64,000 bases of DNA from Bacteroides sp. 519. Lineage in GTDB: Bacteria; Bacteroidota; Bacteroidia; Bacteroidales; Bacteroidaceae. The stretch lies in assembly GCF_010500955.1 (NCBI RefSeq), contig NZ_QVMJ01000005.1, positions 159,704 through 223,703 on the forward strand, given 5' to 3'. The position numbers were made by a program, and so were the translations under genes. This document shows positions 36,501 through 45,030 of this stretch, piece by piece (within the stretch, counting starts at the first letter, position 1; every line of letters starts with the position of its first letter). Below the pieces are notes generated by a model, which saw only the letters and a program-made list of their open reading frames with translations, was not told the DNA's origin and ran no database searches.

Positions 36501-37065
36501 GAAGCGCAATGTTATTGACAGCATCTCGGTAGAAATGATTATGGAAGATGAGAAGTTAATGATTTTCCCCTTCCAAGTATCTATCGACAGGTATAGTGCT
36601 GGTGTGGGTGGGCTACAAAACCTCGACTTATCATTCAATTACCACATAACCGTACTAAAATCGCCTTTGCCATTTAAGCTGGGTTTAAACATTACCGGTA
36701 ATGCCGACGATATGAAAATTCGTTTGGCAAAAGCTAAATACAAAGACCTTTTTACTGTTGCCCGCGAAAAGCAACTAACCGAAACTATCAATGTTAGGGA
36801 GGAAATGGGGCAGAAACTTAGAAAGAGTATTAACGAAATTGTTGGTAGCGACCTGAAACAACCTATTCGAAGACCCAAATCATCGTTACCGGATAGTTTA
36901 AGGAATGAATATTTCCGGATGGATACTACCAAAGTTGCTTTTCCAACAGGTCATCCCGGTAGGACAAAGGCTTTATCCTACCGGGATGAAAAGGGGTCAA
37001 TCAATTACAATATCAAACTGATCGTACGATTCTGTTCTCCATGCTTTATCGGCAGTAGTTGGTGA
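33595..37065 (+). CDS. AsmA-family membrane protein
   Basis: 1156 aa. N-terminal TM helix (~10-32), then a very long periplasmic beta-groove-type region: an AsmA-like N-terminal module (VTPKRITPVLLEVAHQYLDA), repeated amphipathic beta segments, and a C-terminal AsmA_2-like block (LHGKDMVLLDGETFSEISKTL, LDLSFNYHITVLKSPLPFKLG). AsmA/TamB/YhdP-type proteins bridge the envelope and move lipids or help outer-membrane assembly. The last ~35 codons run through a perfect hairpin and 69 bp into the 3' end of the opposing phosphatase gene, so the tail is probably not conserved and the stop may have shifted downstream. Confidence 0.82.
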   Translation: MATNSNRTKKIIIRIGIGILATFLVLLIIIGIVLNTIVTPKRITPVLLEVAHQYLDAEINCESIDITFFSTFPDLGIQMNNGSIVHSVSTDSIHQPSAPDTLLVFEKGTVSLNPVAFIFNRKIVLHKFEVQNGDVYAFVNADGKANWDIVIPSEEVAQQPEENKAFDMPELNIKDIHLQDIRITYDDLHEDVFVLMDSVQMKLNGNMAKDRANLNLAFRTSGITSYYQGQTYSKELPVSIRTKLNNDRINKSLTLDRGAINLGILKLRTAGSIVRDSVVRGANVNIDFTLNASSLSDIVEMVPAHINDINSQIVANGEIQSTGKISGLLSREQYPTLSLSFQLANGMVAPKKHKDKPFAEEIKLNFETLIDFSGKQSSTFKLNEFSANSGSSKIHVKGSLNNLLTQPFVDTQAKAIIDFTQLSQSYSFLEDIKMGGMIDFDLSAKSLLSDIQSFNLGKININGNANIKSLFFNHLKENFSLYATNADMKFGSNTRDSIRGRLLESLLRGSVSMDSLNLNWKDEIKASAGKVSSSFSTSEPKDSSSIAPVTTTARVRNLQLNMGDSVRLRSFRTNAFARIAPSKGNLSLPEISLRFALDTVGARYTDTGGSIRNANLSLKLNKLQTQNNRRANTTTDTTNISSNRQRYAGMTREQRDSLRKVHFNPEANLSFRLESQETRDLLRNWDVTGDLKCTSVRLRTPLFPLPIRVMESQMNFTTNNLKIEKADLQIGSSALSLSGDIDGIRQALLFNGKVAAKLTLTGDSIDFNQLIKAAVAGSEYSSKSSIEKDSISATVLDESKAIPINVDTVQSAIFVVPRNLDIEFNSRIQNAKFSDIHIRNAMGRIILRDQAIQLPRFSLSSDIGKATMTMVYKAANSEGAHVGMDVNITQMDIKELIQAVPMIDELAPMLRSFEGVVDCEMTAVTELDSVMNVLLPRTTASCYLHGKDMVLLDGETFSEISKTLMFKNKKRNVIDSISVEMIMEDEKLMIFPFQVSIDRYSAGVGGLQNLDLSFNYHITVLKSPLPFKLGLNITGNADDMKIRLAKAKYKDLFTVAREKQLTETINVREEMGQKLRKSINEIVGSDLKQPIRRPKSSLPDSLRNEYFRMDTTKVAFPTGHPGRTKALSYRDEKGSINYNIKLIVRFCSPCFIGSSW
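36951..36989. terminator. Perfect 14-bp hairpin inside the 3' end of the AsmA gene
   Basis: TCATCCCGGTAGGA (36951-36964) and TCCTACCGGGATGA (36976-36989), 11-nt loop. It lies just past the stop of the minus-strand phosphatase (36997) and within the overrunning AsmA frame. No T run on either side. Probable transcript-end hairpin for convergent genes. Confidence 0.55.
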
Positions 37066-38064
37066 GATAGCAAACAGAGGTGAGAATGTTTTTACTTTTA
37101 TTGTTTTGCCATCAGGCATAAACTCAAGGATTCTCAGCCATCCATCACCACCGTTACCGTGCCATTTACCATCAGCCGTTTGAGCATTAAACATCATCTG
37201 GGCAACATTCTTTCCGGAAGCGTTTTTATCCATCCGAAAGGCTACATTATCTTTGTGCGGAGCAATTTCGCAGGCATGCCCGCAAACAAGCATAAACACA
37301 TTCTTCGATGGGTAAATCACTCTGTCCCAAATGGCTTTTCCATAATTGGCAGGCGATACTTTATACCCTTCTTTTTCATAGATAGTGCCATCACCATCAA
37401 GGTACGAATGGGTAAGAATCAACACCTTGTGGTCCTGATACTTTTTTGAGTTAATCACTCTGTTTGCCCATTCCAAAGCCTCGTTGCGAGGTGCAAACTC
37501 AATGGATACAACCAATAGTTTTCCCCATGTATCGGTATCAAACTCGTAGGCAGCGTTTTCCAATGTAGGCACTCCATTCGAATCTTGTGCTACCGATACC
37601 AATGTTTGCCTCCAACACGAATTACGTTCCGATGGAAAATAGTGTGGGAAACGGGTCAAACGGTTTTCGGCTTTTTCATATCCATAGTCGTGATTACCTG
37701 TGCATAACACATAGGGCGTTTTATTATCCAACTTTTCGAAAGCACGCGATGCCGCCTGCCATTGCTCTTCGCTGGTTTGGTTGCCATTCACACCATCCGG
37801 TATTCGAATTTCATTTTGTTCCACCAAGTCGCCTGTACAAAGTACAGTTTTAACACACAATCTTTTCAGGTTATTAGCTGTCCATGCTGTCATTAAATCA
37901 AATATAGGTTGATTCACATCGAACTTGGTATAACTCTGAGGATCAGGGATTACAATCATGGAGAACGATTTCGGATCGGTCAACTCTACCATGACGGGCT
38001 GTATCTGGGCAGAAAACTTGCAGCAGATGGCCAGTGAAATAAGAATAAGGAATGTTTTTTTCAT
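36997..38064 (-). CDS. Secreted calcineurin-like metallophosphatase
   Basis: 355 aa. Signal peptide 1-19 (cut after KFSA). Metallophosphoesterase signatures: D41 region IPDPQS, LCTGDLVEQ, CTGNHDYG, ILTHSYLDGDG and CGHAC, providing both metal sites. It is the third gene of a susC-susD-phosphatase set, 18 bp after susD, so it likely releases phosphate or cleaves phosphodiesters from the ligand the Sus pair imports. The substrate is not visible; candidates are phosphorylated sugars, phytate-like esters or glycerophosphodiesters. Confidence 0.85.
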   Translation of the reverse strand: MKKTFLILISLAICCKFSAQIQPVMVELTDPKSFSMIVIPDPQSYTKFDVNQPIFDLMTAWTANNLKRLCVKTVLCTGDLVEQNEIRIPDGVNGNQTSEEQWQAASRAFEKLDNKTPYVLCTGNHDYGYEKAENRLTRFPHYFPSERNSCWRQTLVSVAQDSNGVPTLENAAYEFDTDTWGKLLVVSIEFAPRNEALEWANRVINSKKYQDHKVLILTHSYLDGDGTIYEKEGYKVSPANYGKAIWDRVIYPSKNVFMLVCGHACEIAPHKDNVAFRMDKNASGKNVAQMMFNAQTADGKWHGNGGDGWLRILEFMPDGKTIKVKTFSPLFAISPTTADKAWRTESYDQFDIVID

Positions 38065-38082
38065 AAAATCAGTAGTTAGTAA

Positions 38083-39630
38083 TTATTTCAATACCCACAT
38101 AATATGGTTTGTATCGTCTCGGCCATCCCATTGGCTATTCAAGGCATTCAGAAACGCATCTTTGTTATAACTGTTTTCGCGTTCGGGATACAAATAGCGC
38201 ATAGGTATCTTTTTATTATCCGAATTCCGGTTGGTGTCCGGGTTGATTGGCCATTCCGGATAGCCTGTACGCCGATACTCATAATATGTATCACCATTCA
38301 TGTGGAAATAACCAGCCAGATAGTTTTGTAACCATATTTGGTGCAAACGATCTGTTGAAGTTCCGGTTGTGTTATATGCGGTTTTATCAGCATTGAGGTA
38401 AGATTCAATGTATGCATCGGTTATTTCAACACCATTATTATACTCGGCAGGAACAGTGGCGCGTACATATTGGAACGAGGCACGGATACCTTCTTCGTAA
38501 TACTCTTTGGCCGATCCTGTAATCCAACCCCGCTCTGCAGCTTCGGCAAGCACAAAGTTCATATTGGCATATCCCAAAGAAATACAGGGAACACCTGCAT
38601 AACTTACTCTATAAACATTGTTAGGCCGATTGTGCATACGCTCGGTTATTTTCTTCTTTTCCACATCGAATACTCCGGCCACGTTAAGTCCGTTATAAGC
38701 CCTCCAATCACTGGGTTGAAGCAACTCCTGCCCTTCGGGGAGGTATAAAGGATCTGTCATGGCCTGTGCCGGAGCAAGATAGTAAAAAAGACGATAATCT
38801 TCAAATTCCTTTAAAGGATCAATAAGCATAGTGGTTCCTGCAAACACATTAATACTCCGGGTTTCGGTTTCGTGGTAGGGATTTTTCTGGTTATCTACAT
38901 CCGAGTAAACCACTTGCAGGTTATCGGCATTGCTTTTAAAAAGATTTCCTTCCGAAACTATTTTGGCAAATGTTTCTTTCACCTTTAAGTCCGGTGTATC
39001 TTCTGCCCGTTTTTGAAGTGCCATTAATACCTTTAACCGTAACACATTGGTGGCTTTCCGCCATAGCTTTACATCGCCATCGTAGTACGGATCGCCTTCA
39101 ATAGCAGTGGTTGCTTTGCTAAAATACTCGTCGGCCTTTTCCAAATCATCCAGTATGCCTTTAAATACATCTTTCTGGGCATCGTATACAGGATATTTGT
39201 ATTCATTAATATGCAATGTTTGCGAGTAAGGCACATCACCCATATCCATGGTTACCTTATAAAAGGTCCATCCCTTTAGGTAATAAAAAAGACCCGTATA
39301 AGCGTTTTCCTGTCCTTCGGGAGCCAGTTCAACCATTCTTTGGGCATCGGTAAGTTGTCTTATCCAGCCAAAACTGCCCCGCCCCACTTTGTTATATTGC
39401 AGGTCGTCAATCTGTTCGCCCCAAAACATACGTTTAACAAACACATCGTTTTTCCAGTAATGCGCATTTTGTACAACACTAAGTAACAACCCTGTTGCCA
39501 ACATAGACGAACGCACTTGTGTTGTTTTATCCGGATTAGTATTCAGATCATCGAAAGATGAAGTACACCCCGCTGTAATCAACATACTTGCCGTAAGGAT
39601 AACTATAAATTTATTTATCAGTGGTTTCAT
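38083..39630 (-). CDS. SusD/RagB-family outer-membrane lipoprotein (SusD-like_2 type)
   Basis: 515 aa. Lipobox TAGC, then the SusD-like N-terminus SSFDDLNTNPDKTT. Helical TPR-like fold with FYYLKGWTFYKVTMDMGDVPYSQ, typical of the SusD/RagB-like_2 subgroup. It caps the SusC barrel and binds the ligand at the cell surface. It lies 13 bp after susC and is surely co-transcribed. Confidence 0.93.
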   Translation of the reverse strand: MKPLINKFIVILTASMLITAGCTSSFDDLNTNPDKTTQVRSSMLATGLLLSVVQNAHYWKNDVFVKRMFWGEQIDDLQYNKVGRGSFGWIRQLTDAQRMVELAPEGQENAYTGLFYYLKGWTFYKVTMDMGDVPYSQTLHINEYKYPVYDAQKDVFKGILDDLEKADEYFSKATTAIEGDPYYDGDVKLWRKATNVLRLKVLMALQKRAEDTPDLKVKETFAKIVSEGNLFKSNADNLQVVYSDVDNQKNPYHETETRSINVFAGTTMLIDPLKEFEDYRLFYYLAPAQAMTDPLYLPEGQELLQPSDWRAYNGLNVAGVFDVEKKKITERMHNRPNNVYRVSYAGVPCISLGYANMNFVLAEAAERGWITGSAKEYYEEGIRASFQYVRATVPAEYNNGVEITDAYIESYLNADKTAYNTTGTSTDRLHQIWLQNYLAGYFHMNGDTYYEYRRTGYPEWPINPDTNRNSDNKKIPMRYLYPERENSYNKDAFLNALNSQWDGRDDTNHIMWVLK

Positions 39631-39643
39631 ATATATAAAAAGG

Positions 39644-42600
39644 TTAGAAGTTTACTTTAACATTAAATCCCATATAGCGCTGAGATGGCGAATTCAGGTT
39701 TTCATGACCACTTGAGTCACCACCCTTGTCGGGGTCGGCATACTTATAATCACGTCCCCAATAGAATAAATTTTGTGCTGTGAAACCTACATAAGCATTT
39801 TTCATTGATAGTTTACGACAGAATGAAGCTGGTAATTCATACGTCAGTGACAGATTCCTGATTTTAAAGAATGTTTCGCGCAGGTAATTCTGCCGGGCCG
39901 GACGATTGTGTGCGTCGTGGTATTTGCTGATGTATGCTTCGTACGAAACTACTACATCATTAGGAGCAAACTCACGGGTATCTTTCAGTATCTTTCCATC
40001 TGTATCGTACTCAACGCTGCCCGATACTACTTTTACGCCCTGCCCTATGAACGTTTGTTTGCCGTTTACTACCTCGTCGTAACGATAGATATTATCCGAT
40101 TTGATGTGTGCTCCGGTATTCCAAAGCATCTGGTGCGTACGCGAATAAGATATACCACCGATTCGTCCGTCGATAGAGAAGTCCAACGTAAATTGTTTAT
40201 AACGCAGTGTGTTGCTGATACCCCAAACCAAATCGGGAGTGGTGTTACCTACTTTGGTTTGAAATTCTTGTCTAACCGGTATACCTCCGTTATGAATAAT
40301 GTTTCCTTGCGGATCGCGTTCCCAATCGTATACGGCAATCCAGTTCCAGTTTTCTCCTTTCTTCACCCAAGGCTTCTTGGTAGAGTATTCCGGGTCTATT
40401 TCAAGGTATTCATATTTGTCGTGTCCCCAGTTGGTAAGAATATCCCAACTGAAATCTCTGGTCTTTATAGGCGTTCCACCCACAGTAACTTCAAATCCGG
40501 TACGTTGGCGTTTCTCCTTGAAGTTTGTTTGAACCGAGCTATAACCTGTGGCGTCACTTACACCGCCTTCAATAATAAAGTCGGACTCAATTTTCCTGTA
40601 ATAAGCCAGGTCAACGTACAAACGGTTGCTAAACAGATGGGTTGCCAAACCTACTTCCCACATGGTCGATTTCTTAGGCCGTACAATTCCACCAATCAAA
40701 CTAGATGGCGAGTAAGCAGCTGTCATGCCATCCCACTTATTGGTTGACACGGAATATACATTGTTATTTGCATAAATACCTGCTGCTTGTTTGGTTGCGG
40801 TCCACGAACCTCTGGCTTTCAGGAAATCCCACCAATCGGGTAGTTTCAATATTTCGGATAAAATAATACTGCCCGAAACAGAAGGATAGAAATAGGAACG
40901 TTCGTCTTTGCGTAGGGTAGATACCCAGTCGTTTCTTCCGGTAATATCAAGAAAGTAGGTGCTTGCCCACGATAACGATGCTTTACCATAAAGGCTGTTT
41001 GCTTGTTTACGCCACAATCCGCTACTTGCTTTTACGGGGTCTATGGAAGCATTAAGCGAGTAGAATTCTGGTATAGACAATCCGCCTGCGGTGGTACTAC
41101 GCATATTATCGTTAAAGAAATAATAAATGTTTCCTCCTGCCAATACATTCAGATTGAATTTACCCCAGGTTTTATCTGCCATCAACATGGCATCGGTATT
41201 TATACTGAACTCTGAGTTTCTGCTTACTCCATAAAAACCTTTCTTATCCCATGCTTGGTTTGCACTTATGGCATTGCGCCATTCATTGCGTTTGGAGTAA
41301 AAATCGAGTCCGCCACGTACCATCGCTTTCAGCCAGGGAGTTACTTCATATGTACCATTCAACATGGCATTCATCAGGTCTACATCATAGGCATCAACTA
41401 CTTCGTAGGCTTTAAACCAAGGGTTGTCGTACCACGATTTATCGTACCAGTTCTGCATAACACCTTCTTTTCCTTTTATCCAGTAATCCCGGTATTCGCG
41501 TACATCGTACTCGGAACCTCCCCAAATCACCATATCGTAAATATAGCTGGACGAGTATTTACCTACTCCATTCTCGTTCGACGATTTACGTTTATTGTAC
41601 GAAGCCGAAGCATCCATCTTAAACTTACCCCAACTCATTTCGCCACCTACCAGGAAAGTAAACTTGTTCAGGTCTTGATTGGGGAATTGTCCTCTGTCGT
41701 ACACATGTGTAAGAGATGCCCGGAACGACCCGTATTTTCCTTTCTGCGAAATGTTTACGTTGTTGTTTGTAACCATACTGAACTGCAGGAAGTTTTTGAA
41801 ATTGTTCTTCCCTTTCGAAGTAAGTTCCTGTTCGCGCCACTCGTAGGTGTAAGGGTCCCACTGCAAGGCAGTGCGTCCGATGTCGAGTTTATCGCCCCAA
41901 ACATAGTCATCGTTGTACTTTCCACCATAACCACGGCTATAGCCTGATTGCACTTCGGGAAATGCCAGATAACCGGAGAAGAACATGGTGTTACTGTTTA
42001 TCTGAATGTTCAAACCTTCTTCCTTCGTTCCTTTTTTGGTTGTAATCATAATGGCTCCCGTACTACCTTTTGCACCATACAAAGCCGAGGCTGTAGCTCC
42101 TTTTAATACATCAATAGATTCAATATCGTCGGCAGCTACGGCATTGATACCTACGTTTTCGTAAGGAATACCATCAACAATAATCAATGGAGTTTGCCCA
42201 CGCAGTAATATATTGGGCTCCTGATTGAACTCTGTACTGTTTTGTATGTTCAATCCTGCAATTTTACCTGTTAGTCCTGTTGCTACATCAACCGTTTTGG
42301 CAAGTGGTAATTTATCACCGCTTACGCGTTGCACGGCATATCCCAGGGCTTTTTCTTCACGTTTTATACCCAAGGCAGTAACAACAACTTCGTCAAGTGT
42401 TTTGGCATCTTCTTTCAGCTGAATGTTGAATACGGTTTTGTTTCCAACTGCAACTTCCTGTGTTAGATAACCAATATACGTAATTATTAATGTTGAATTT
42501 GCAGGAACAGCCAGCTTAAAGCGTCCATCCAAATCGGTGATAGTACCGTTGGTAGAACCTGCCTGCAAAATATTGGCCCCAATAACAGGATCGCCATACT

Positions 42601-43042
42601 GGTCGGTTATCTTTCCTGTTATATTCAATATATTTTGTTGTTTTATGGCACCTGCTATTAGTTCTTCTTGCGATAAAATGATGCTTCGATCAATCACTTT
42701 ATAGGCTACATCTGTTTCCTTAAACAATTCATCTAATACCAAGAATACATTTTCATTCTGTGCTTTCAATGATACCTGTCGCGAAATATCGACCTGCTTA
42801 TTGTTATAAAAGAAACGAAATTCGGTTTGTGCCTCAATTTTGTCCAGTACATCTTGTACAGTTTGGTTTCGCACATCAAGCGATAGTACAGTAGACTGAC
42901 TGTAACTTCCGGTGGCATACGTTACTCCTATGCATACGCATAAAACGAAAATAGATAACTTCATACGCAATGGGATTTTTTTGAAGACAATAAATGGCAG
43001 ACTCATCCACCTGAAAAGTTGGATACAATAATTATTTGTCAT
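39644..43042 (-). CDS. SusC/RagA-family TonB-dependent transporter with STN domain
   Basis: 1132 aa. Extended N-terminus with a signal segment (~25-50), an STN (secretin/TonB N-terminal) domain ~55-115 (VLDKIEAQTEFRFFYNNKQV), a carboxypeptidase-like beta domain ~140-215 (GKITDQYGDPVIGAN), plug ~225-345 (DEVVVTALGIKREEKALGYA and the SusC motif IESIDVLKGATASALYG), and a barrel ending VKVNF. The STN domain marks transducers that signal through FecR to an ECF sigma factor, and both are encoded just upstream. Substrate unknown; the linked phosphatase suggests a phosphate-bearing compound. Confidence 0.95.
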   Translation of the reverse strand: MTNNYCIQLFRWMSLPFIVFKKIPLRMKLSIFVLCVCIGVTYATGSYSQSTVLSLDVRNQTVQDVLDKIEAQTEFRFFYNNKQVDISRQVSLKAQNENVFLVLDELFKETDVAYKVIDRSIILSQEELIAGAIKQQNILNITGKITDQYGDPVIGANILQAGSTNGTITDLDGRFKLAVPANSTLIITYIGYLTQEVAVGNKTVFNIQLKEDAKTLDEVVVTALGIKREEKALGYAVQRVSGDKLPLAKTVDVATGLTGKIAGLNIQNSTEFNQEPNILLRGQTPLIIVDGIPYENVGINAVAADDIESIDVLKGATASALYGAKGSTGAIMITTKKGTKEEGLNIQINSNTMFFSGYLAFPEVQSGYSRGYGGKYNDDYVWGDKLDIGRTALQWDPYTYEWREQELTSKGKNNFKNFLQFSMVTNNNVNISQKGKYGSFRASLTHVYDRGQFPNQDLNKFTFLVGGEMSWGKFKMDASASYNKRKSSNENGVGKYSSSYIYDMVIWGGSEYDVREYRDYWIKGKEGVMQNWYDKSWYDNPWFKAYEVVDAYDVDLMNAMLNGTYEVTPWLKAMVRGGLDFYSKRNEWRNAISANQAWDKKGFYGVSRNSEFSINTDAMLMADKTWGKFNLNVLAGGNIYYFFNDNMRSTTAGGLSIPEFYSLNASIDPVKASSGLWRKQANSLYGKASLSWASTYFLDITGRNDWVSTLRKDERSYFYPSVSGSIILSEILKLPDWWDFLKARGSWTATKQAAGIYANNNVYSVSTNKWDGMTAAYSPSSLIGGIVRPKKSTMWEVGLATHLFSNRLYVDLAYYRKIESDFIIEGGVSDATGYSSVQTNFKEKRQRTGFEVTVGGTPIKTRDFSWDILTNWGHDKYEYLEIDPEYSTKKPWVKKGENWNWIAVYDWERDPQGNIIHNGGIPVRQEFQTKVGNTTPDLVWGISNTLRYKQFTLDFSIDGRIGGISYSRTHQMLWNTGAHIKSDNIYRYDEVVNGKQTFIGQGVKVVSGSVEYDTDGKILKDTREFAPNDVVVSYEAYISKYHDAHNRPARQNYLRETFFKIRNLSLTYELPASFCRKLSMKNAYVGFTAQNLFYWGRDYKYADPDKGGDSSGHENLNSPSQRYMGFNVKVNF

Positions 43043-43049
43043 AAATTTG
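43018..43049 (+). promoter_or_regulatory. Candidate promoter for an antisense RNA on the susC leader
   Basis: TAAATTTG (43042-43049) matches TAnnTTTG. GTTG (43018-43021) lies 20 bp upstream, a near match to the -33 box. It points + strand, against susC, from the susC start codon. Confidence 0.5.
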
Positions 43050-43055
43050 TAGTGG

Positions 43056-43158
43056 GTAAATTAAAAAACTATGTTTTCTTTTTACTTGTCGCCAAACAAG
43101 TATTCTGACTACGTTTCATACGGATAGATACGCCAATATCTTTCCGTATGTTTTTTTT
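43056..43158 (+). ncRNA. Predicted DonS-like cis-antisense sRNA of the susC leader
   Basis: Between the promoter at 43018-43049 and an intrinsic terminator (CATACGGA 43117-43124 with TCCGTATG 43143-43150, then eight T to 43158) lies a ~100-nt interval transcribed opposite to susC and FecR. A second small hairpin is at 43085-43100 (CTTGT/ACAAG). Bacteroides loci with sigma/anti-sigma-controlled susC are known to carry such antisense RNAs between the anti-sigma gene and susC (DonS family), which repress susC. No + strand gene is present to explain this terminator. Confidence 0.55.
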
Positions 43159-43215
43159 GTTCATGTGGGTTTCTTTTTCTTCATGGTCTTTGACTTGGGG
43201 TTTAACATAAGGTTA

Positions 43216-44232
43216 TTAGTAAAGCTCTACAACAGATTTGGGCGTTAAATCTTCGGACGAACTTTTTTCAGACTCAATAAAACGGTATTGAATACCGGTT
43301 AACATAAAGGCATTGAGGTAGAACAACAAGTGCTGTTCCTCGGATGTATAGGTAAAACTGTTGTCGTACAGTTTGGTGTTTTTCACAATGAACTCTACAT
43401 TGAATCGCTTACTTAATATTTTCAGAGTTTCTTCCAGAGAAGTATTTTTCAACACCACCCGCCCATCTTTCCATGCTATCTGGGTAGGTATATAAGGGTG
43501 GTTTAGTGCATAAGTTGCCGATTTTACCAGATAGTTAAATTCTTCTTCGGGCTGCAAAGTGTAGAATTGTTCCTTTCGGTTTTCATCATTATAATGTAGC
43601 CTAACCGATCCGGATACAAGCAAGGTTTTAACCTCCGTAGAGTTTCCATAGGCCTCTATGTTGAACTCGGTTCCCAGAACTTCGGCTTTCAGATTGAAGG
43701 GAGTATTCACAATAAACGGTTTAGAAGGATTGGGTTTTACCAAGAAATAACCTTCGCCATCCAAATATACTTCACGGGTATTTCCTTCAAAGCGCGAAGC
43801 GTATTTTAAAGACGACATCGAGTTAAGATAGGCGGTACTACCATCGGGCAATGCTACCAATGCATATACTCCGGGATTTGTTTTCAGTTCTATATCTTCA
43901 ACAGCTTCCTGAGGTTTCAATAACAAATAAAGGGTTATACCTATTAGCGGCAGTAAAAGTACTGCTGCAACTCGCTGAAACCATATTGTCCATGCTATTT
44001 GTTTCCTGCTTTTTATTTTCCGGTTTACATCTTCGAGGGCTTTATAGGAGTCAATGCGATTAATTCGTTCAATTGCATTGGTAGCCAGAAAAAGATAATG
44101 TACATCCTGAGCCAGTTTTTTGTTTTCTTCGGACTCGTCAATCCATTCGTCTACCGCCTTCTTTTCGGGCAAGGTTAGTAAACCCGAAAAGTAATTCAGT
44201 AGTATATGCTCATTTATATCGTATTTATTCAT
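43216..44232 (-). CDS. FecR-family anti-sigma factor
   Basis: 338 aa. Cytoplasmic DUF4880-like N-terminus (HILLNYFSGLLTLPEKKAVDEWI), TM ~86-106, FecR domain ~125-225 (LPDGSTAYLNSMSSLKYAS, REVYLDGEGYFLVKPNPSKPF), C-terminal DUF4974 with LEETLKILSKRFNVEF that meets the SusC STN domain. It holds or activates the ECF sigma factor encoded divergently 93 bp away. In most loci sigma and FecR are in line; here they are back to back. Confidence 0.95.
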   Translation of the reverse strand: MNKYDINEHILLNYFSGLLTLPEKKAVDEWIDESEENKKLAQDVHYLFLATNAIERINRIDSYKALEDVNRKIKSRKQIAWTIWFQRVAAVLLLPLIGITLYLLLKPQEAVEDIELKTNPGVYALVALPDGSTAYLNSMSSLKYASRFEGNTREVYLDGEGYFLVKPNPSKPFIVNTPFNLKAEVLGTEFNIEAYGNSTEVKTLLVSGSVRLHYNDENRKEQFYTLQPEEEFNYLVKSATYALNHPYIPTQIAWKDGRVVLKNTSLEETLKILSKRFNVEFIVKNTKLYDNSFTYTSEEQHLLFYLNAFMLTGIQYRFIESEKSSSEDLTPKSVVELY

Positions 44233-44293
44233 TCTTAACTGTGTTTTATATAATAACGCACCAAAAAGAAAACCTCCTAAACAAAATTTATAC

Positions 44294-44301
44294 TATTTTT
44301 G
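44294..44301 (+). promoter_or_regulatory. -7 element for the ECF sigma gene
   Basis: TATTTTTG, predicting an RNA start near 44308. This rules out the upstream TTG at 44299 as start and supports the ATG at 44326. No clear -33. Confidence 0.5.
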
Positions 44302-44325
44302 CGTATAACTCTTTTTAGTTGTCTA

Positions 44326-44895
44326 ATGCTATATAACACAAACATACCTGACGATATTCTTTTCGGGAACATAGCCCGGGGTGATAAGAATTCTTTCGAT
44401 ACACTATTTCTGAAATATTATCCGATGCTTTGTGCTTATGCCACTGAGTTTGTGAGATTTGAAGAAGCACAAGAGGTGGTACAAGACATTATGGTGTGGC
44501 TGTGGGAAAACAGAAACCAACCTATTATTGAGTCTTTACACAAGAATTACTTATTTAAGGCAGTGAAAAGCAAGTGCATTACATTAATAAGGAGAAACGA
44601 AACCAACTACAAAGCCATATACAACATTCACGAGAGTCTGAAAGAACAAGCCGAAGATCCAGACATCTATATTGTTGAAGAACTAATGAGCAATATCGAA
44701 AAAGCATTGGCCCGCTTACCCGAAACCTATCGCGAAGCATTTGAGATGAACAGATTTCAGCATAAAACATATAATGAAATCGCTGTAATTCTTGGTGTTT
44801 CTTCTAAAACAGTAGACTACCGCATACAACAAGCATTAAAAATATTGCGCAAAGAGTTAAAAGAGTATCTTCCTATTTTATTTCTGGGGATATAG
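44326..44895 (+). CDS. ECF RNA polymerase sigma factor (Bacteroidetes sigma-70, RpoE type)
   Basis: 189 aa from the ATG at 44326. Region 2 ~20-90 (FDTLFLKYYPMLCAYATEFV, EEAQEVVQDIMVWLWENR) and region 4 ~130-180 (ALARLPETYREAFEMNRFQHKTYNEIAVILGVSSKTVDYRIQQA). It should drive the susCD-phosphatase genes when the transporter binds its ligand. Divergent from FecR. An upstream TTG-initiated frame from 44299 is unlikely. Confidence 0.94.
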   Translation: MLYNTNIPDDILFGNIARGDKNSFDTLFLKYYPMLCAYATEFVRFEEAQEVVQDIMVWLWENRNQPIIESLHKNYLFKAVKSKCITLIRRNETNYKAIYNIHESLKEQAEDPDIYIVEELMSNIEKALARLPETYREAFEMNRFQHKTYNEIAVILGVSSKTVDYRIQQALKILRKELKEYLPILFLGI

Positions 44896-45030
44896 AGGAA
44901 AATGCAGCTTAGCAGCAAATTACTAAAAAAACATTGGATTTTATTTTTTTAAATGTATCTTCGCCCAAAATAAGGATGAACAATTGAGAAACATATATTG
45001 TTTTATTGAGTGAGCAGTTTTTTTAGTCAT

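Noticed and set aside
39908..41947. Large + strand frames opposite susC
   Set aside because: Shadow of the beta-barrel coding strand; susC is unambiguous.
44299..44325. TTG start of the ECF sigma factor
   Set aside because: It lies within the predicted -7 element; the ATG at 44326 fits homologues.
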